In this document: piece after piece, positions 1 through 12,014 of the stretch
Numbering within the stretch: the first letter of the stretch is position 1
Layout of the letters: each line of letters begins with the position of its first letter
DNA from: Actinobacillus indolicus
GTDB lineage: Bacteria; Pseudomonadota; Gammaproteobacteria; Enterobacterales; Pasteurellaceae
Direction: 5' to 3'
Assembly: GCF_901764975.1 (NCBI RefSeq)
Contig: NZ_CABFKH010000004.1
Span: 1-64,000, forward strand
DNA length: 64,000 bases
The notes under the pieces: model-generated
The model's database searches: none
What the model was told of the DNA's origin: nothing
What the model saw: only the letters and a program-made list of their open reading frames with translations
Translations under genes and position numbers: made by a program

Positions 1-520
1 TCGCTTCTTCTGCCTTTCTTTTTGCTTCAGCGTCTGCTTTTGCTTTTTCTTCGGCTAAACGTTTCGCCTCAGCTTCCGCTTTTTTACGTTCCTCTTCTAA
101 ACTTTTTGCTTCCTCAGCTTTTCGTTTTGCCTCAGCTTCTGCTTTGGCTTTCGCTTCAGCAGCGGCTTTTGCCTTCGCTTCTGCTTCTGCTTTTGCTTTT
201 GCATCCGTTAATTTTTTTGCTTCCGCTTCTGCTTTTTTACGTTCTTCTTCTAAGCGTTTTGCTTCTTCTGCCTTAGCTTTTGCTTCCGCCTCTGCTTTTG
301 CTTTTTCAGCAGCTAATCTTTCAGCTTCCGCTTTTTTAGCTTCCTCTGATTTTTTCGCTTCTTCCGCCTTTTTCTTATCTACATCTGTAGTTGAAGATTC
401 TGTTTTTACTGTTGTTGGTTGAGTAGGTTGATTATGATTTGAATCATTATTAGATGTACAAGCCACAACACCTAAAGAAACTAAAATGGCCAACGCTGTA
501 GTTTTAACTTGAAATTTCAT
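1..520 (-). CDS. Coiled-coil Ala/Glu/Lys-rich lipoprotein, partial (C-terminus outside window)
   Basis: The minus-strand reading frame opens with ATG at 520 and stays open to the window edge. Residues 1-20 form a signal peptide ending in the lipobox VVAC, so Cys21 is the likely lipidated residue. A short polar linker (about residues 22-50) follows. The rest seen is a long run of degenerate repeats built from A, E, K and R, with recurring units such as AKRLEEERKKAEAEAK. The composition predicts one continuous alpha-helical rod or coiled coil, as in TolA-like envelope proteins. The repetitive DNA also opens misleading plus-strand frames at 22-422. No functional domain is visible because the C-terminus is missing, so the function is unknown beyond a cell-envelope lipoprotein. 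Confidence 0.85.
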   Translation of the reverse strand, partial: MKFQVKTTALAILVSLGVVACTSNNDSNHNQPTQPTTVKTESSTTDVDKKKAEEAKKSEEAKKAEAERLAAEKAKAEAEAKAKAEEAKRLEEERKKAEAEAKKLTDAKAKAEAEAKAKAAAEAKAKAEAEAKRKAEEAKSLEEERKKAEAEAKRLAEEKAKADAEAKRKAEEA

Positions 521-720
521 AGCATATTCCTTAGAAAAAAGTAAATACATTGATCACGTTTTTATCATTTACTGAATAAAAACTTTCCAATTGTAAAAAA
601 AAAAAAATAATTTCAAGTAGCTGACAAAAAATATTTTGGCTGGCCGGATTTTTGAGTGTTTTGTAAAGGTTTTAAAGAGAAAGGATTAATTAACTTAAGA
701 AAAATGTGCTACATATTGAT

Positions 721-786
721 GTAGGGTGAGCATCCCTGCTCACCAATGACATGATACATAGATGGGCGCAAGAATGCCCACCCTAC
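721..786. repeat. Cloverleaf-like intergenic inverted-repeat element
   Basis: The outer arms gtagggtg (721-728) and caccctac (779-786) are exact complements. They enclose two further hairpins: gtgagca/tgctcac (726-743) and tgggc/gccca (763-780). The single strand can therefore fold into a three-way junction. It lies between the convergent ends of the space left of trhP and looks like a dispersed Pasteurellaceae-type repeat. Only this copy is in the window, so its being a family is inferred. The rest of 521-792 shows only an A-rich stretch upstream of the lipoprotein gene. Confidence 0.6.
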
Positions 787-792
787 GTATTT

Positions 793-2169
793 TTACTTAT
801 GCGGATTTCGAGTATTGGCATCAACCAAATTACGCATCAATAAGGCATAATCTAATTCCACATCGGCTGGTACATCTAAAAAGACAAAATGTCCATCACC
901 TAAACCAGCCTCAACGGTTTCATTTTTACGGTTTAACATTCGTTCGATTTTGAACACGATATTGCCTTTCGGGGTCATCATTTCGACTTCATCGCCAAGT
1001 AAGAATTTATTTTTTACCGCGACTTCCGCCATACCTTCTGCATTGCGTTTGCCAGTAAATTCGCCGACAAACTGCTGACGTTCTGAAATCGAATAGCCGT
1101 AATCGTAGTTTTGGTATTCATCGTGGGTATGACGACGTAAGAAACCTTCTGTATAACCACGGTGTGCTAAGGATTCTAAGGTATCCATTAAACTTTCATC
1201 AAAAGGCTTGCCTGCAGCTGCATCATCAATCGCCTTGCGGTAAACTTGGGCGGTTCTTGCACAATAGTAGAACGACTTAGTTCGCCCCTCAATTTTTAAG
1301 GAATGCACGCCGATTTGGGTCAGCTTCTCAACGTGTTGCACCGCACGCAAATCTTTTGAGTTCATAATGTAAGTGCCGTGTTCATCTTCAAAAGCGGTCA
1401 TTTGCTCATCTGGTTTTTGCGATTCGGCAAGCAGGAAAACTTTGCTAGTGGTATCGCCTTCGCCTAAGGTTGGTGCGACATTTTTAATTTCAATCTGCTG
1501 TTCTGGATCGATTTTTGACACAATATTGCCAACATCATCTACCTTACCTTCTTCCACCTGATATTCCCATCGACAAGCGTTGGTACAAGTGCCTTGGTTC
1601 GGATCACGTTTATTGATATAGCCAGACAATAAGCAACGTCCTGAATATGCCATACATAACGCCCCGTGGACGAAAATTTCAATTTCCATATCAGGCACTT
1701 GCTCACGAATTTCTGCGATTTCTTCAATGGAAAGCTCACGGGAAAGAATGACACGGGTTAATCCCATCTGTTTCCAGAATTTCACCGTCGCCCAGTTTAC
1801 TGCGTTAGCTTGTACGGAAAGGTGAATATCCATTTCCGGGAAATGTTCACGCACCAACATAATCAAGCCTGGGTCAGACATAATTAACGCATCGGGCTTC
1901 ATATCCACAACGGCTTGCAGATCTTTAATGAAGGTTTTGAGTTTGGAATTATGTGGAGCGATATTGACCACCACATAGAATTTTTTGCCGAGTGCGTGAG
2001 CTTCATCAATACCGATTTTCAAATTAGCGTGGTTAAATTCGTTATTGCGAACACGCAAGCTGTAACGTGGTTGGCCTGCATAAACGGCATCAGCCCCGTA
2101 AGCAAAGGCATAACGCATATTTTTCAGCGTGCCTGCTGGTGATAAAAGTTCGGGTTTATGTTGTAACAT
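793..2169 (-). CDS. trhP: Peptidase U32 family tRNA hydroxylation protein TrhP (YegQ)
   Basis: The 458-residue protein matches the U32 family YegQ/TrhP throughout and is close to the E. coli length of about 453. It opens with the typical 'PELLSPAGTLKNM' segment. Four cysteines (C172, C179, C195 and C199, in HGALC...SGRC and GTCTNAC) fit the iron-sulfur site of this family. TrhP acts in the oxygen-independent, prephenate-linked route to 5-hydroxyuridine at position 34 of tRNA. It is a stand-alone gene downstream of pepA on the same strand, with a terminator between them. Confidence 0.9.
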   Translation of the reverse strand: MLQHKPELLSPAGTLKNMRYAFAYGADAVYAGQPRYSLRVRNNEFNHANLKIGIDEAHALGKKFYVVVNIAPHNSKLKTFIKDLQAVVDMKPDALIMSDPGLIMLVREHFPEMDIHLSVQANAVNWATVKFWKQMGLTRVILSRELSIEEIAEIREQVPDMEIEIFVHGALCMAYSGRCLLSGYINKRDPNQGTCTNACRWEYQVEEGKVDDVGNIVSKIDPEQQIEIKNVAPTLGEGDTTSKVFLLAESQKPDEQMTAFEDEHGTYIMNSKDLRAVQHVEKLTQIGVHSLKIEGRTKSFYYCARTAQVYRKAIDDAAAGKPFDESLMDTLESLAHRGYTEGFLRRHTHDEYQNYDYGYSISERQQFVGEFTGKRNAEGMAEVAVKNKFLLGDEVEMMTPKGNIVFKIERMLNRKNETVEAGLGDGHFVFLDVPADVELDYALLMRNLVDANTRNPHK

Positions 2170-2222
2170 TTGGATTCTCTTTCTGATAACAAGTCAGGAC
2201 TTTCCTAGAGGAAAGCGTAAAA

Positions 2223-2249
2223 AGGCGTTATTCTAACGGAATAACGCCT
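2223..2249 (-). terminator. Rho-independent terminator of pepA
   Basis: An 11-bp perfect stem (aggcgttattc / gaataacgcct) has a 5-nt loop and is followed on the minus strand by a T-run. It ends pepA before trhP. Confidence 0.8.
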
Positions 2250-2322
2250 GTTGGTTAAGGATTATGTATAAGATTTTAGGAAATAGTGCTTTTGTTCTAG
2301 CACGCTTTGCATTCTGAGTGGC

Positions 2323-3819
2323 TTAAACACCCGCTTTATTAATTAAAAACTGGCTCAACAATGGCACTGGTCTGCCTGTTGCCCCTTTTGCTGCTCCAGA
2401 CTTCCACGCTGTGCCTGCAATATCTAAATGCGCCCAAGTGTATTTTTTGGTGAAGTTAGACAGAAACACACCTGCGGTGATCGCACCGCCTAAGCGTCCG
2501 CCGATATTAGCGAGATCGGCAAAGTTGGATTTAAGCTGCTCTTGATACTCTTCGCCCATTGGTAAACGCCACGCTTTGTCGTCCGCTTGTTCTGCGGCAT
2601 TTAATAAATCATTCGCAAGCGCGTTATTTGGTGAAATCAATCCGCTGTTGTGGTTGCCAAGTGCGATCATACACGCTCCTGTGAGTGTTGCCACATCAAT
2701 CACTAATTCAGGATCGAAACGTTCGACATAGGTTAAGGTGTCACATAATACCAAACGTCCTTCTGCATCGGTATTGAGGACTTCAACGGTTAAGCCTGAC
2801 ATTGTGGTTAGAATATCACCAGGGCGATAAGCGTTGCCGTCCGGCATATTTTCACAGCCTGCGAGTACACCGATAACATTTAATGGCAATTTCATTTCCG
2901 CAATGGCTTTCATTGTGCCATAGACAGAAGCTGCACCGCCCATATCGTATTTCATTTCGTCCATTGCGTCGGACGGCTTAATGGAAATGCCACCTGTGTC
3001 AAAGGTTAAGCCTTTGCCGACAAGAACAATCGGTTTCGCAGCAGGATTTGGCGATCCTTTATATTCGATAATTGAAAGATAAGCATCATTTTCAGAACCA
3101 CGAGAAACGGCAAGATAGGCGTTCATTTGTAATGTCGCCATCTCTTTTTCGTCCAGCACTGTGGTAGTGATGTTATCGTACTCTTTGGCTAAGTCTTTTG
3201 CTAATTCGGATAAATATTTCGGGTTGCAGACATTTGGCGGACAGTTCGCTACATTTTTGGCGAAGATCACGCCTGATGCAATCGCTTTGCCGTGTTCAAC
3301 CGCTTGTTCTGCCACAGTTAAATCTTTGCGGTTGGCGATATTAAATACGATTTTGCGTAATTCACGGCGGATTTCAGGTTTCACGCTCTTAAACTCGTTA
3401 TATTGGTAGCCGTTTTCTTGAATAGCTTCAATCGCAAAGCGGATATTCCAGTAAACGGAACGGGCTTTAACGTGCAATTCGGTTAAGAAGCAGATTGCTT
3501 CCGTTGAGCCTGTTTCGTTAATGACTTGTACCATTTTTTGAATGGTTTGTTTGTATTGGCGTTCGGTCAGCTCTCGTTCTTTGCCACAGCCGACTAACAA
3601 TACCCGATCTGCGGGGACGTTAGGTACGTTATGTAGTAATAAAGTTTGCCCAACACGTCCTTCTAAATCGCCTTTACGCAATAAATTGCTTAAATAGCCG
3701 TCACTTAATTTATCTAATTGCTCCGCAGCAGGCGATAGGCGACGGGGTTCATACACCCCAACAACAAGACAGCCTGTACGTTGTTTTTCAACAGATCCAT
3801 TTTTAACGCTAAATTCCAT
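2323..3819 (-). CDS. pepA: Leucyl aminopeptidase PepA (M17)
   Basis: This 498-residue M17 leucine aminopeptidase is near the E. coli PepA length of 503. The C-terminal catalytic domain carries the two-metal site: K269, D274, D292, D351 and E353, with K281 and R355 as catalytic residues. D351-R355 lie within the NTDAEGRL signature. The enzyme is a cytoplasmic hexamer that removes N-terminal residues from peptides; in E. coli it also binds DNA. The start has a GGGAG ribosome-binding site. It is divergent from lptF across about 180 nt that contain partial inverted uptake-sequence cores. Confidence 0.95.
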   Translation of the reverse strand: MEFSVKNGSVEKQRTGCLVVGVYEPRRLSPAAEQLDKLSDGYLSNLLRKGDLEGRVGQTLLLHNVPNVPADRVLLVGCGKERELTERQYKQTIQKMVQVINETGSTEAICFLTELHVKARSVYWNIRFAIEAIQENGYQYNEFKSVKPEIRRELRKIVFNIANRKDLTVAEQAVEHGKAIASGVIFAKNVANCPPNVCNPKYLSELAKDLAKEYDNITTTVLDEKEMATLQMNAYLAVSRGSENDAYLSIIEYKGSPNPAAKPIVLVGKGLTFDTGGISIKPSDAMDEMKYDMGGAASVYGTMKAIAEMKLPLNVIGVLAGCENMPDGNAYRPGDILTTMSGLTVEVLNTDAEGRLVLCDTLTYVERFDPELVIDVATLTGACMIALGNHNSGLISPNNALANDLLNAAEQADDKAWRLPMGEEYQEQLKSNFADLANIGGRLGGAITAGVFLSNFTKKYTWAHLDIAGTAWKSGAAKGATGRPVPLLSQFLINKAGV

Positions 3820-4000
3820 ACAATACTCCCGTGATTTTTTTTGTATAAAAGGGTATGATTACGCATTTTGCAAGCGGTGACTTTTTTGCAAAATTTTACC
3901 AAAATCATACCGCTTGAACTTGCAATTAAAATATGGGTCATAAAACTACCTGCTTGCTTGAAAATTGCAAGCGATAAATTGTCAAAATGAGAACTTTGTC

Positions 4001-5101
4001 GTGATTTTAAGTCGATATTTAACGAAAGAAATATTTAAAAGCCAAATTGCTATACTTTTCATACTGTTAGTGATTTTCTTCTGCCAACAATTAGTGCGAG
4101 TGTTAAGCTCTGCGGTAAGTGGAAAAGTCCCAACAGACTTAGTGTTAAGCCTACTCGGATTAGGTATGCCGACCATGGCACAGTTAATGTTGCCATTGTC
4201 ATTATTTATTGCTCTTTTGCTCACTTTAGGTCGTTTATACGCTGAAAGTGAAATTACAGTAATGAAAGCGTGTGGTGTAGGACAAGGGTTATTAGTGAAA
4301 TCTGCACTCTTTTTATCACTCTTTACCACTGCAATCGCTGTCTATAATGTGTTTTATCTCACACCTTGGGCAATCAATAAACAGAGTGAAATGCTTGCCG
4401 ATGCAAAAGCAAATCCACGTTTTGCGGCACTTTCTGCAGGACAATTTATGTCTGCGGGAGGCTATGTTTTATTTATTGATAACATTAAAGATAACTCAAT
4501 CAATGATATTTATGTTTTCCAACCTGACCAACAAAAGAAAAATAAACCTTCTGTAGTCGTAGCAGAGTCGGGGGAATTACAAGGTTTGCCAAATGGTGAC
4601 CAATTACTTAATTTAACTAACAGTGTACGTTATGAAGGCACGCCTCAATCAGCCGACTTCCGTATTTCACATTTTGATAGTTACACCGCTTACTTGGGTT
4701 ACCAAGATGTCGAAACAGATGAAAAGTTGGTTCAACGTGCCGATTTCCAAAAATTAATCAATGATAATTCAAAGGAAGCAAAAGCAGAGCTTCAATGGCG
4801 TTTTGCTTTGATTTTTGCAGTTCCATTAATGGCACTGCTCGCTGTTCCAATGAGTAGCGTTAACCCAAGACAAGGGCGTTTCGCAAAATTATTACCTGCA
4901 TTACTACTCTATTTAATCTATTTCCTATTGCAAAGCTCACTGAAATCCGCAGGAAGTTCGGGGAAAGTGGATGTTTCACTTTTGATGCCAGCAGTTTCAG
5001 TCGTATTCCTAATTTTAGGCATTGTATTAAATAGTTGGGATAGCAAATGGCTTTCAGCTTTACGTTATCGTTTTTCAAGTCAAAAGGTGGCAAGTAAATG
5101 A
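4001..5101 (+). CDS. lptF: LPS export ABC transporter permease LptF
   Basis: LptF is one of the two inner-membrane permeases of the LptBFGC machine that extracts lipopolysaccharide for transport to the outer membrane. The frame is open from 3965, but homology begins at the GTG at 4001 ([14 protein letters not shown]). That start gives 366 residues, the E. coli length, and is preceded by a GAG-type ribosome-binding site. Membrane segments flank a periplasmic beta-jellyroll region. The stop overlaps the lptG start (ATGA), so the two are translationally coupled. Confidence 0.93.
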   Translation: MILSRYLTKEIFKSQIAILFILLVIFFCQQLVRVLSSAVSGKVPTDLVLSLLGLGMPTMAQLMLPLSLFIALLLTLGRLYAESEITVMKACGVGQGLLVKSALFLSLFTTAIAVYNVFYLTPWAINKQSEMLADAKANPRFAALSAGQFMSAGGYVLFIDNIKDNSINDIYVFQPDQQKKNKPSVVVAESGELQGLPNGDQLLNLTNSVRYEGTPQSADFRISHFDSYTAYLGYQDVETDEKLVQRADFQKLINDNSKEAKAELQWRFALIFAVPLMALLAVPMSSVNPRQGRFAKLLPALLLYLIYFLLQSSLKSAGSSGKVDVSLLMPAVSVVFLILGIVLNSWDSKWLSALRYRFSSQKVASK

Positions 5102-6168
5102 ATGTATTAGAGCGTTATATTGGTAAAACCATTCTTGCTTCCATTATGCTCACCTTATTTATGTTAGTAGGACTTGGGGCGATCATTAAGTTTGTTGAAG
5201 AATTTCGAGCAGTAGGTCAGGGAAACTATGATGGCTTACATGCGGCTTACTACACGATTTTGACTATTCCGCGAGATATTGAAACTTTCTTTCCTATCGC
5301 AGCCTTGCTTGGTTCATTAATGGGATTAGGTGGTCTAGCTAGTCGTAGTGAATTAGTCGTTATGCAAGCTGCTGGATTCTCTCGTTTCCGCATTGGTTTA
5401 GCCGTGATGAAAACAGCGATTCCATTGATGATTATTACTATGGTAATGGGAGAATGGGGAGTTCCACAAACGGAACAGTATGCTCGTAATATGCGCTCTA
5501 TTGCTCAAAGTGGCGGTTCAATGCTCGCCACACAAGGCGGATTTTGGGCGAAAGATGGCAATAATTTTATCTATATACGCCGCATTAATAATGAGAAAAA
5601 TCTCAACAATATTTTGATCTATCAATTTGAACAACGAGAACTTAAATCTATTTTAAGAGCAGATAAAGCAGTCTATACCGATAAAGATGGTTGGATTTTA
5701 CAGAAGGTTCAAAAATCAACCATTGGTAAAGAGACTATTCAGCAAGCAAAAGAAAAAGATCAAGTATGGAAAACGAGCATCACCCCAAGTAAATTGGGCA
5801 TTGTGTCTTTAAAACCAGAATCCTTGTCTATTTCAGGCTTGGCTGATTATGTCGGCTTTCTTAAAGAAACAGGGCAAGATCCAAAACGTTTTGAGATTAC
5901 GTTCTGGCGTAAAGTTTTTCAGCCGATCTCAATGGCGGTGATGATGTTGCTTGCGATTTCCTTTATTTTTGGCCCACTACGAAGCAGTACTATGGGGGCA
6001 AAAATTGTTATCGGGATCTTAGCAGGGTTTGTATTCTATGTTTCCGATATTGTGTTTGGTAATCTCAGCCTTGTCTTCTCTTGGCTGCCTGTACCTGTTG
6101 GAGCGTTAATACCAAGTCTTATCTGTTTAAGTGTTGTTTGGTGGCTATTAAATAAAAAACGTGATTAA
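5098..6168 (+). CDS. lptG: LPS export ABC transporter permease LptG
   Basis: The 356-residue second permease of LptBFGC begins [12 protein letters not shown], typical for LptG. It has three N-terminal and three C-terminal membrane segments around a periplasmic domain. It overlaps lptF by 4 nt and is 11 nt upstream of dnaE. The hydrophobic C-terminus ends in a short basic tail. Confidence 0.94.
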   Translation: MNVLERYIGKTILASIMLTLFMLVGLGAIIKFVEEFRAVGQGNYDGLHAAYYTILTIPRDIETFFPIAALLGSLMGLGGLASRSELVVMQAAGFSRFRIGLAVMKTAIPLMIITMVMGEWGVPQTEQYARNMRSIAQSGGSMLATQGGFWAKDGNNFIYIRRINNEKNLNNILIYQFEQRELKSILRADKAVYTDKDGWILQKVQKSTIGKETIQQAKEKDQVWKTSITPSKLGIVSLKPESLSISGLADYVGFLKETGQDPKRFEITFWRKVFQPISMAVMMLLAISFIFGPLRSSTMGAKIVIGILAGFVFYVSDIVFGNLSLVFSWLPVPVGALIPSLICLSVVWWLLNKKRD

Positions 6169-6179
6169 TTAAAGAACCT

Positions 6180-9100
6180 ATGTCCCAACCTCGTTTTGTT
6201 CATCTGAAAGTACACAGTGATTTCTCAATGATTAATGGCTTGGCGAAAGTGAAGCCGTTAATCAAAGCCTGTGTTGCCAATAATATGGTCGCAATGGCAT
6301 TGACCGATTTTACTAACTTCTGTGGCTTGGTGCGTTTTTACGGCGAAGCCTTAGGATCGGGGGTGAAGCCGATTGTTGGGGCAGATGTGATGGTTCGTCC
6401 TGAGCCTGAGAGTGAAGAGTTATACGAACTTACTCTCTTAGCCAAAAATAATACTGGTTATCATAACATTACTCTTTTACTTTCAAAGGCTTATCAACAG
6501 GGCTATGTGGAATTTCCTGTGGTGGAAAAAGCGTGGCTGGCAGAGCATAATGACGGCGTGATTTTGCTTTCGGGCGGTCGCAATGGCGATGTGGGTAAGG
6601 CATTATTGAAAGAAAATCAGCAAGAAGCCGAACAGCTTTTGGCTTTTTATCAACGTTATTTCCACAACCATTATTATCTTTCCCTTTGCCGAACAGGGAG
6701 AAGTGATGAAGAACGTTATATTCAACAAGCGGTCACCTTTTCGCAGAAATTTGCAATTCCGTTGGTGGCTGTGAATGATGTAATGTTTTTAAAACAGGAT
6801 GATTTTGAAGCCCACGAAATCCGTGTTGCCATTCACGACAGTTTTACGTTAGACGATCCTAAGCGTCCACAAAAATATTCAGAACAGCAATACTTTCGTT
6901 CAGAAGACGAGATGTGCCAGCTGTTTGCTGATTTGCCTCAGGCGATTGAAAATACCTTATTGATTGCTCAACGCTGTAATGTCACTATTCGTTTAGGGGA
7001 ATATTTTTTACCGAATTTCCCGACAGGCGAGCTTTCCACTGAAGATTTTTTAGTCAAAAAAGCCAAAGAAGGTTTGGAAGAACGTTTGGCATTTTTGTTT
7101 CCTGATCCTGATGTGCGAGCAAGCAAGCGGTCTGTTTATGATGAAAGATTGCAAGTCGAGTTGGACGTGATCAACCAAATGGGCTTCCCTGGTTACTTCT
7201 TGATTGTAATGGAATTTATTCAGTGGTCGAAAGATAACGATATTCCTGTTGGGCCGGGGCGTGGCTCAGGGGCAGGATCCTTGGTTGCTTATGCGTTGAA
7301 AATTACCGATCTTGACCCCCTTGAATTTGATTTACTCTTTGAACGTTTCTTAAATCCAGAACGGGTTTCGATGCCCGACTTTGATGTGGATTTCTGTATG
7401 GACGGGCGAGATCGTGTGATTGAACACGTTTCGGAAACCTATGGTCGCCAAGCCGTGTCGCAGATTATTACCTTTGGTACTATGGCGGCAAAAGCGGTTA
7501 TTCGAGATGTGGGGCGTGTGCTTGGCCACCCTTATAGCTTTGTGGATCGCATTTCTAAATTGATCCCCCCTGACCCTGGTATGACGCTGGCAAAAGCCTT
7601 TGAAGCTGAGCCAAAATTACCTGAGCTTTATGATACTGATGAAGAAGTGAAAGCCTTGATTGATATGGCTCGTAAGCTTGAAGGGGTAACGCGTAATGCA
7701 GGTAAACACGCAGGGGGCGTAGTAATTGCCCCAACGGCGATTACCGATTTTTCGCCACTTTACTGCGACTCTTACGGTTTGCACCCTGTGACCCACTTCG
7801 ATAAAAATGATGTGGAATATGCAGGCTTGGTTAAATTTGACTTCTTAGGTTTACGCACGCTGACGATCATCAAATGGGCGTTAGAGATGATTAATCAACG
7901 CTTGGAAAAAGAGGGTAAACCACCTGTTCGGATTGAAAGTATTCCCCTTGACGATGAAAAAGCCTTTAAATTATTAAAAGCAGCCAAAACCACGGCGGTG
8001 TTCCAGCTAGAGTCACGGGGTATGAAAGATCTGATTTCACGCCTACAACCAAGTAACTTTGAAGATATTATTGCGTTGGTGGCTTTGTTCCGTCCGGGTC
8101 CGCTTGAGTCGGGAATGGTGCAGAACTTTATTGACCGTAAACACGGCAAAGAGCCGATTGCCTATCCTGATGCTCAGTATCAGCACGAGTCACTGCAGCC
8201 GATTTTAGAGCCAACCTATGGCATTATCGTTTATCAAGAGCAAGTCATGCAGATTGCACAGGTGTTGGCTGGCTATACGCTCGGCGGTGCGGATTTACTG
8301 CGTCGTGCGATGGGTAAGAAAAAGCCAGAAGAGATGGCGGCTCAACGGGCGACCTTTGAAGAAGGGGCGAAGAAGCAGGGGATTGATGGTGAGTTGGCGA
8401 TGAAAATCTTCGACTTGGTAGAAAAATTCGCAGGCTACGGCTTTAACAAATCGCACTCGGCGGCTTATGCGTTGGTATCGTATCAAACCTTGTGGCTCAA
8501 AACCCATTACCCAGCGGAGTTTATGGCGGCGGTAATGACTTCAGAGATGGACAACACAGATAAAATCGTCGGCTTTTATGATGAATGTATCAATATGGGC
8601 TTAACTGTTGTTCCGCCTGATATTAACAGTGGTAAACACCGTTTTAGTGTCAATGAAAAAGGCGAAATTGTCTATGGTTTAGGGGCAATCAAAGGCGTAG
8701 GCGAAGGCCCGATTGATGCGATGTTAGAAGCTCGCAATAAAGACGGGATTTTCAAAGATCTGTTCGATCTGACCGCTCGTGTTGATTTAAGAAAAGTCAA
8801 TCGTCGTACATTTGAAGGGCTAATTATGGCTGGGGCTTTCGATAAACTAGGGCCTCACCGTGCGGCATTGATGAAAAATTTAGAAGATGCCCTTAGAGCC
8901 TCCGATCAACATAATAAAATGGAAGCACTTGGACAGAGTGATATGTTTGGCGTGCTAACTGAAACTCCAGAAGAAGTTCAGAACGCCTATGCCAACACAC
9001 CAAAATGGACGGAACAGACCATTTTAGATAACGAAAAAGCTACCTTAGGTTTATATTTGAGCGGACACCCTGTTGGACGTTTCTTAAAGGAGCTGTCTCA

Positions 9101-9656
9101 TTATGCACCACGCAAACTGAACGAATTACAGCCAACCTATCGGGGACAAACTGCGACTGTCGCTGGAATGATTATGTCATCTCGTATTGCTGTTACTAAG
9201 AAAGGTAGCCGAATTGGGATTGCGACCATTGAAGACCGAGCTGGGAAATTGGATATTACGTTATTTTCAGAAGCCTTAGAGAACTTTGGCGACCTACTAC
9301 AAAAAGATCAAATTATTATTGCAACAGGTTCGATACAGCATGATGATTTCAGCGGTGGATTGAAAATGTCTGCCCGTGAATTAATGACTCTTGATGATGC
9401 TCGTAGTCGTTATGCGAAAAGCTTAGCTCTTGCGATTAATCAAGAGCAGCTTTCTGCAAAATTTGTTAAAGATCTGACCGCTATTATTGAGCCTTATAAA
9501 GAGGGAACATTACCGTTACATTTCTATTATCAAAGCCCAGAAGGGCGTGTATTATTGCGTAGTGGCGTTGAGTGGCGAGTAACCCCAAAAGAAACGATGC
9601 TTATGCAATTAAAAACATTTCTTGGCGAAAGTGCCGTAGAATTAGAATTTGAATAA
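6180..9656 (+). CDS. dnaE: DNA polymerase III subunit alpha
   Basis: At 1158 residues this is nearly identical in length to E. coli DnaE (1160). The order is an N-terminal PHP domain ([14 protein letters not shown] near residue 10), the palm with catalytic aspartates in PDFDVDF (about residues 399-405) and VKFDFLGL, then thumb, fingers, helix-hairpin-helix and OB domains. It is the replicative polymerase, working with epsilon, theta and the beta clamp. The ribosome-binding site is weak (aaagaacct). An uptake sequence lies inside the gene at 6725. Confidence 0.97.
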   Translation: MSQPRFVHLKVHSDFSMINGLAKVKPLIKACVANNMVAMALTDFTNFCGLVRFYGEALGSGVKPIVGADVMVRPEPESEELYELTLLAKNNTGYHNITLLLSKAYQQGYVEFPVVEKAWLAEHNDGVILLSGGRNGDVGKALLKENQQEAEQLLAFYQRYFHNHYYLSLCRTGRSDEERYIQQAVTFSQKFAIPLVAVNDVMFLKQDDFEAHEIRVAIHDSFTLDDPKRPQKYSEQQYFRSEDEMCQLFADLPQAIENTLLIAQRCNVTIRLGEYFLPNFPTGELSTEDFLVKKAKEGLEERLAFLFPDPDVRASKRSVYDERLQVELDVINQMGFPGYFLIVMEFIQWSKDNDIPVGPGRGSGAGSLVAYALKITDLDPLEFDLLFERFLNPERVSMPDFDVDFCMDGRDRVIEHVSETYGRQAVSQIITFGTMAAKAVIRDVGRVLGHPYSFVDRISKLIPPDPGMTLAKAFEAEPKLPELYDTDEEVKALIDMARKLEGVTRNAGKHAGGVVIAPTAITDFSPLYCDSYGLHPVTHFDKNDVEYAGLVKFDFLGLRTLTIIKWALEMINQRLEKEGKPPVRIESIPLDDEKAFKLLKAAKTTAVFQLESRGMKDLISRLQPSNFEDIIALVALFRPGPLESGMVQNFIDRKHGKEPIAYPDAQYQHESLQPILEPTYGIIVYQEQVMQIAQVLAGYTLGGADLLRRAMGKKKPEEMAAQRATFEEGAKKQGIDGELAMKIFDLVEKFAGYGFNKSHSAAYALVSYQTLWLKTHYPAEFMAAVMTSEMDNTDKIVGFYDECINMGLTVVPPDINSGKHRFSVNEKGEIVYGLGAIKGVGEGPIDAMLEARNKDGIFKDLFDLTARVDLRKVNRRTFEGLIMAGAFDKLGPHRAALMKNLEDALRASDQHNKMEALGQSDMFGVLTETPEEVQNAYANTPKWTEQTILDNEKATLGLYLSGHPVGRFLKELSHYAPRKLNELQPTYRGQTATVAGMIMSSRIAVTKKGSRIGIATIEDRAGKLDITLFSEALENFGDLLQKDQIIIATGSIQHDDFSGGLKMSARELMTLDDARSRYAKSLALAINQEQLSAKFVKDLTAIIEPYKEGTLPLHFYYQSPEGRVLLRSGVEWRVTPKETMLMQLKTFLGESAVELEFE
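6725..6734 (+). other. DNA uptake signal sequence, Apl type
   Basis: A complete ACAAGCGGTC core lies inside dnaE. Many full or near-full copies occur in this window, for example near 18226, 40462, 42694, 57483 and 58320. They mark the host as a naturally transformable member of the A. pleuropneumoniae-type uptake clade. Confidence 0.85.
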
Positions 9657-9670
9657 AGATTGGGAAATCT

Positions 9671-10951
9671 ATGTTACGTTTAGTTTATACCTTTTTGGGT
9701 TATCTCATTCAGCCTTTTGTACTTTTTTTAATGTGGAAAAAAGGCAGAAAAGCACCTGGTTATCGCAAACGCTTAAATGAACGTTATGGATTTTATGGTG
9801 ATGAAATTAAGCCACAAAAAAAAGGGATAGTTGTGCATGCTGCCTCCGTTGGTGAAGTCATTGCTGCAACACCGTTAATTCGTGCGATTCAAGAAAAATA
9901 TCCACGTCTTGCGATAACAGTTACTACAGTTACGCCAACTGGTTCCACTAGGGTTACTGCAGCATTTGGAGAAACCGTTTCACATTTTTATCTTCCCTAC
10001 GATCTGCCTGATGCGATTCAACGTTTTTTAGACTTTGTGGAACCCAAGCTCGTCATTGTGATCGAAACAGAATTGTGGCCGAATCTGATTAAGCAAATAC
10101 ATCAACGTCAAATCCCTTTTGTGATCGCCAATGCCCGTCTTTCACCACGCTCCGCAAAACGTTACGGTTGGATTAAGCCTTACCTTCAGACGATGTTTGA
10201 CGAAATTGATATGATTTTAGCGCAAGATAAAGTCAGTGCAGATCGCTATATTCAATTAGGCTTTAATCCTGAACATTTGGTCAATACGGGCAATCTTAAA
10301 TTTGACTTAGAGATCACAGAAAGTTTGCGAGCAAAAGTTAAAGAGACAGCCCAACAGCTTCAGCTTACTCATCGCCCTGTTTGGATTGCAGGAAGTACTC
10401 ATGAGGGAGAAGAAAAAATGTTGCTCGAAGCGCATAAGCAACTGCTTACACTTTACCCTGATTTAGTACTGATTTTAGTGCCGAGACATCCTGAACGATT
10501 TGATTCTGTTGAAGCATTATTGCAAAAAATGCAAGTATCGTATGTCACTCGTTCTTCACAGCAACCATTAAATAGTACAACATCTGTCTTATTCGGAGAT
10601 ACGATGGGTGAAATGATGTTGCTCTATGGATTAGCACAAGTGGCATTTGTTGGTGGAAGTTTAGTCAAACATGGCGGACATAACCCTTTAGAACCAATTG
10701 CTTTTGAACTTCCTGTAATTTCTGGTGTTTATACTTTTAATTTCCCTGAAATTTTTGCGAAATTGCGTGAAGTAAAAGGTGTTATCGAAATTCAAAGTGA
10801 AGTACCTTCTATTGTAAATGCGGTAAATTATTTCTTTGAACATCCAGAATTAGGTAAACGTATAAGCCAATCAGGGTTTGAAGTACTTCAAGAAAATCAA
10901 GGTGCTCTCGCTCGCCACCTTGAACTACTCTCCCCTTATTTAGAGAAATAA
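9671..10951 (+). CDS. waaA: 3-deoxy-D-manno-octulosonic acid transferase
   Basis: This 426-residue GT30 glycosyltransferase transfers Kdo from CMP-Kdo to lipid IVA at the inner membrane. It has an N-terminal membrane anchor, the GEV segment ([15 protein letters not shown]), ETELWPN, and the C-terminal nucleotide-sugar region [18 protein letters not shown]. influenzae WaaA adds a single Kdo; whether this one does cannot be judged from sequence alone. It is followed 1 nt later by coaD. Confidence 0.95.
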   Translation: MLRLVYTFLGYLIQPFVLFLMWKKGRKAPGYRKRLNERYGFYGDEIKPQKKGIVVHAASVGEVIAATPLIRAIQEKYPRLAITVTTVTPTGSTRVTAAFGETVSHFYLPYDLPDAIQRFLDFVEPKLVIVIETELWPNLIKQIHQRQIPFVIANARLSPRSAKRYGWIKPYLQTMFDEIDMILAQDKVSADRYIQLGFNPEHLVNTGNLKFDLEITESLRAKVKETAQQLQLTHRPVWIAGSTHEGEEKMLLEAHKQLLTLYPDLVLILVPRHPERFDSVEALLQKMQVSYVTRSSQQPLNSTTSVLFGDTMGEMMLLYGLAQVAFVGGSLVKHGGHNPLEPIAFELPVISGVYTFNFPEIFAKLREVKGVIEIQSEVPSIVNAVNYFFEHPELGKRISQSGFEVLQENQGALARHLELLSPYLEK

Positions 10952-10952
10952 T

Positions 10953-11429
10953 ATGCAACAAACTGTGATTTATGCGGGTACTTTTGACCCTATTACGAAT
11001 GGGCATTTAGATATTATTCAACGTAGTGGCCGATTATTTAGTAAAGTGATTGTGGCTGTGGCAAAAAATCCATCAAAGCAACCGCTATTTAGTCTCGAAC
11101 AACGTGTTGAATTGGTCAAACAGAGTTGCCAACACTTAAAAAATGTCGAAGTCATTGGCTTTAGTGGGCTTCTCGTTGATTTTGCAAAAGAACATGGTGC
11201 AACAAGTTTGGTTCGTGGTATTCGTGGTGCAGATGACATTGAATACGAAATTCAGCTTGCGCAACTTAACCAAAAGCTTTCAGGGGATTTAGATACCATA
11301 TTCCTTCCGCCTTCGGTCGAGTGGCGTTATTTATCATCAACCATGATTAGAGAAATCTATCGACACCAAGGTAATGTTAAACAATTTGTGCCATCCGTGG
11401 TAGTTGATGCACTCAAGCGGTTAGATTAA
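10953..11429 (+). CDS. coaD: Phosphopantetheine adenylyltransferase
   Basis: The 158-residue nucleotidyltransferase catalyses the penultimate step of coenzyme A synthesis. The [13 protein letters not shown] motif holds the T/HxGH nucleotide-binding signature, and the [11 protein letters not shown] segment is typical of the family. The ATG lies 1 nt after the waaA stop, which indicates coupled translation, a common arrangement in this order. Confidence 0.96.
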   Translation: MQQTVIYAGTFDPITNGHLDIIQRSGRLFSKVIVAVAKNPSKQPLFSLEQRVELVKQSCQHLKNVEVIGFSGLLVDFAKEHGATSLVRGIRGADDIEYEIQLAQLNQKLSGDLDTIFLPPSVEWRYLSSTMIREIYRHQGNVKQFVPSVVVDALKRLD

Positions 11430-11457
11430 GTGAAAATTTTACACATAGAGAAATACA

Positions 11458-12009
11458 ATGAGCCAACAAGATAAACAAAATTTAATTTGGATCGATCTCG
11501 AAATGACAGGGCTTGATCCTGAAAAAGAGCGAATTATTGAGATTGCTACCATTATCACCGATAAAGATCTGAATATTCTGGCAGAAGGCCCTGTACTTGC
11601 GGTTCATCAATCAGATGAATTGTTAAACAAAATGAGCGAATGGTGTGTTAAAACGCATACAGAAAATGGACTTGTTGAGCGAGTAAAACAGAGTAAATTA
11701 ACCGAACGTGCGGCCGAATTACAGACATTAGATTTTCTGAAAAAATGGGTGCCGAAAGGAGCTTCGCCAATTTGTGGTAATAGCATTGCACAAGACAAAC
11801 GTTTTCTTTATAAATATATGCCTGATTTAGCAGATTATTTCCACTATCGCCATTTAGATGTGAGTACATTAAAAGAGCTTGCGAGCCGTTGGAAACCTGA
11901 AATGCTTAAAGAATTTAGTAAGAAAAACAGCCACTTGGCTTTAGATGATATTAAAGAATCGATTGAAGAATTAAAATTCTATCGTAGCCATTTTATTAAC
12001 TTAGATTAA
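11458..12009 (+). CDS. orn: Oligoribonuclease
   Basis: This 183-residue DEDDh 3'-to-5' exonuclease degrades short RNAs and pGpG to mononucleotides. [11 protein letters not shown] holds the first DxE pair. The later acidic residue and the [11 protein letters not shown] segment complete the active site. Length and layout equal E. coli Orn (181). Confidence 0.96.
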   Translation: MSQQDKQNLIWIDLEMTGLDPEKERIIEIATIITDKDLNILAEGPVLAVHQSDELLNKMSEWCVKTHTENGLVERVKQSKLTERAAELQTLDFLKKWVPKGASPICGNSIAQDKRFLYKYMPDLADYFHYRHLDVSTLKELASRWKPEMLKEFSKKNSHLALDDIKESIEELKFYRSHFINLD

Positions 12010-12014
12010 CGATA

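Noticed and set aside
22-422. Two plus-strand open frames rich in Leu or Ala/Ser/Phe
   Set aside because: They are the complement of the repetitive lipoprotein gene on the minus strand, which has a start, signal peptide and lipobox.
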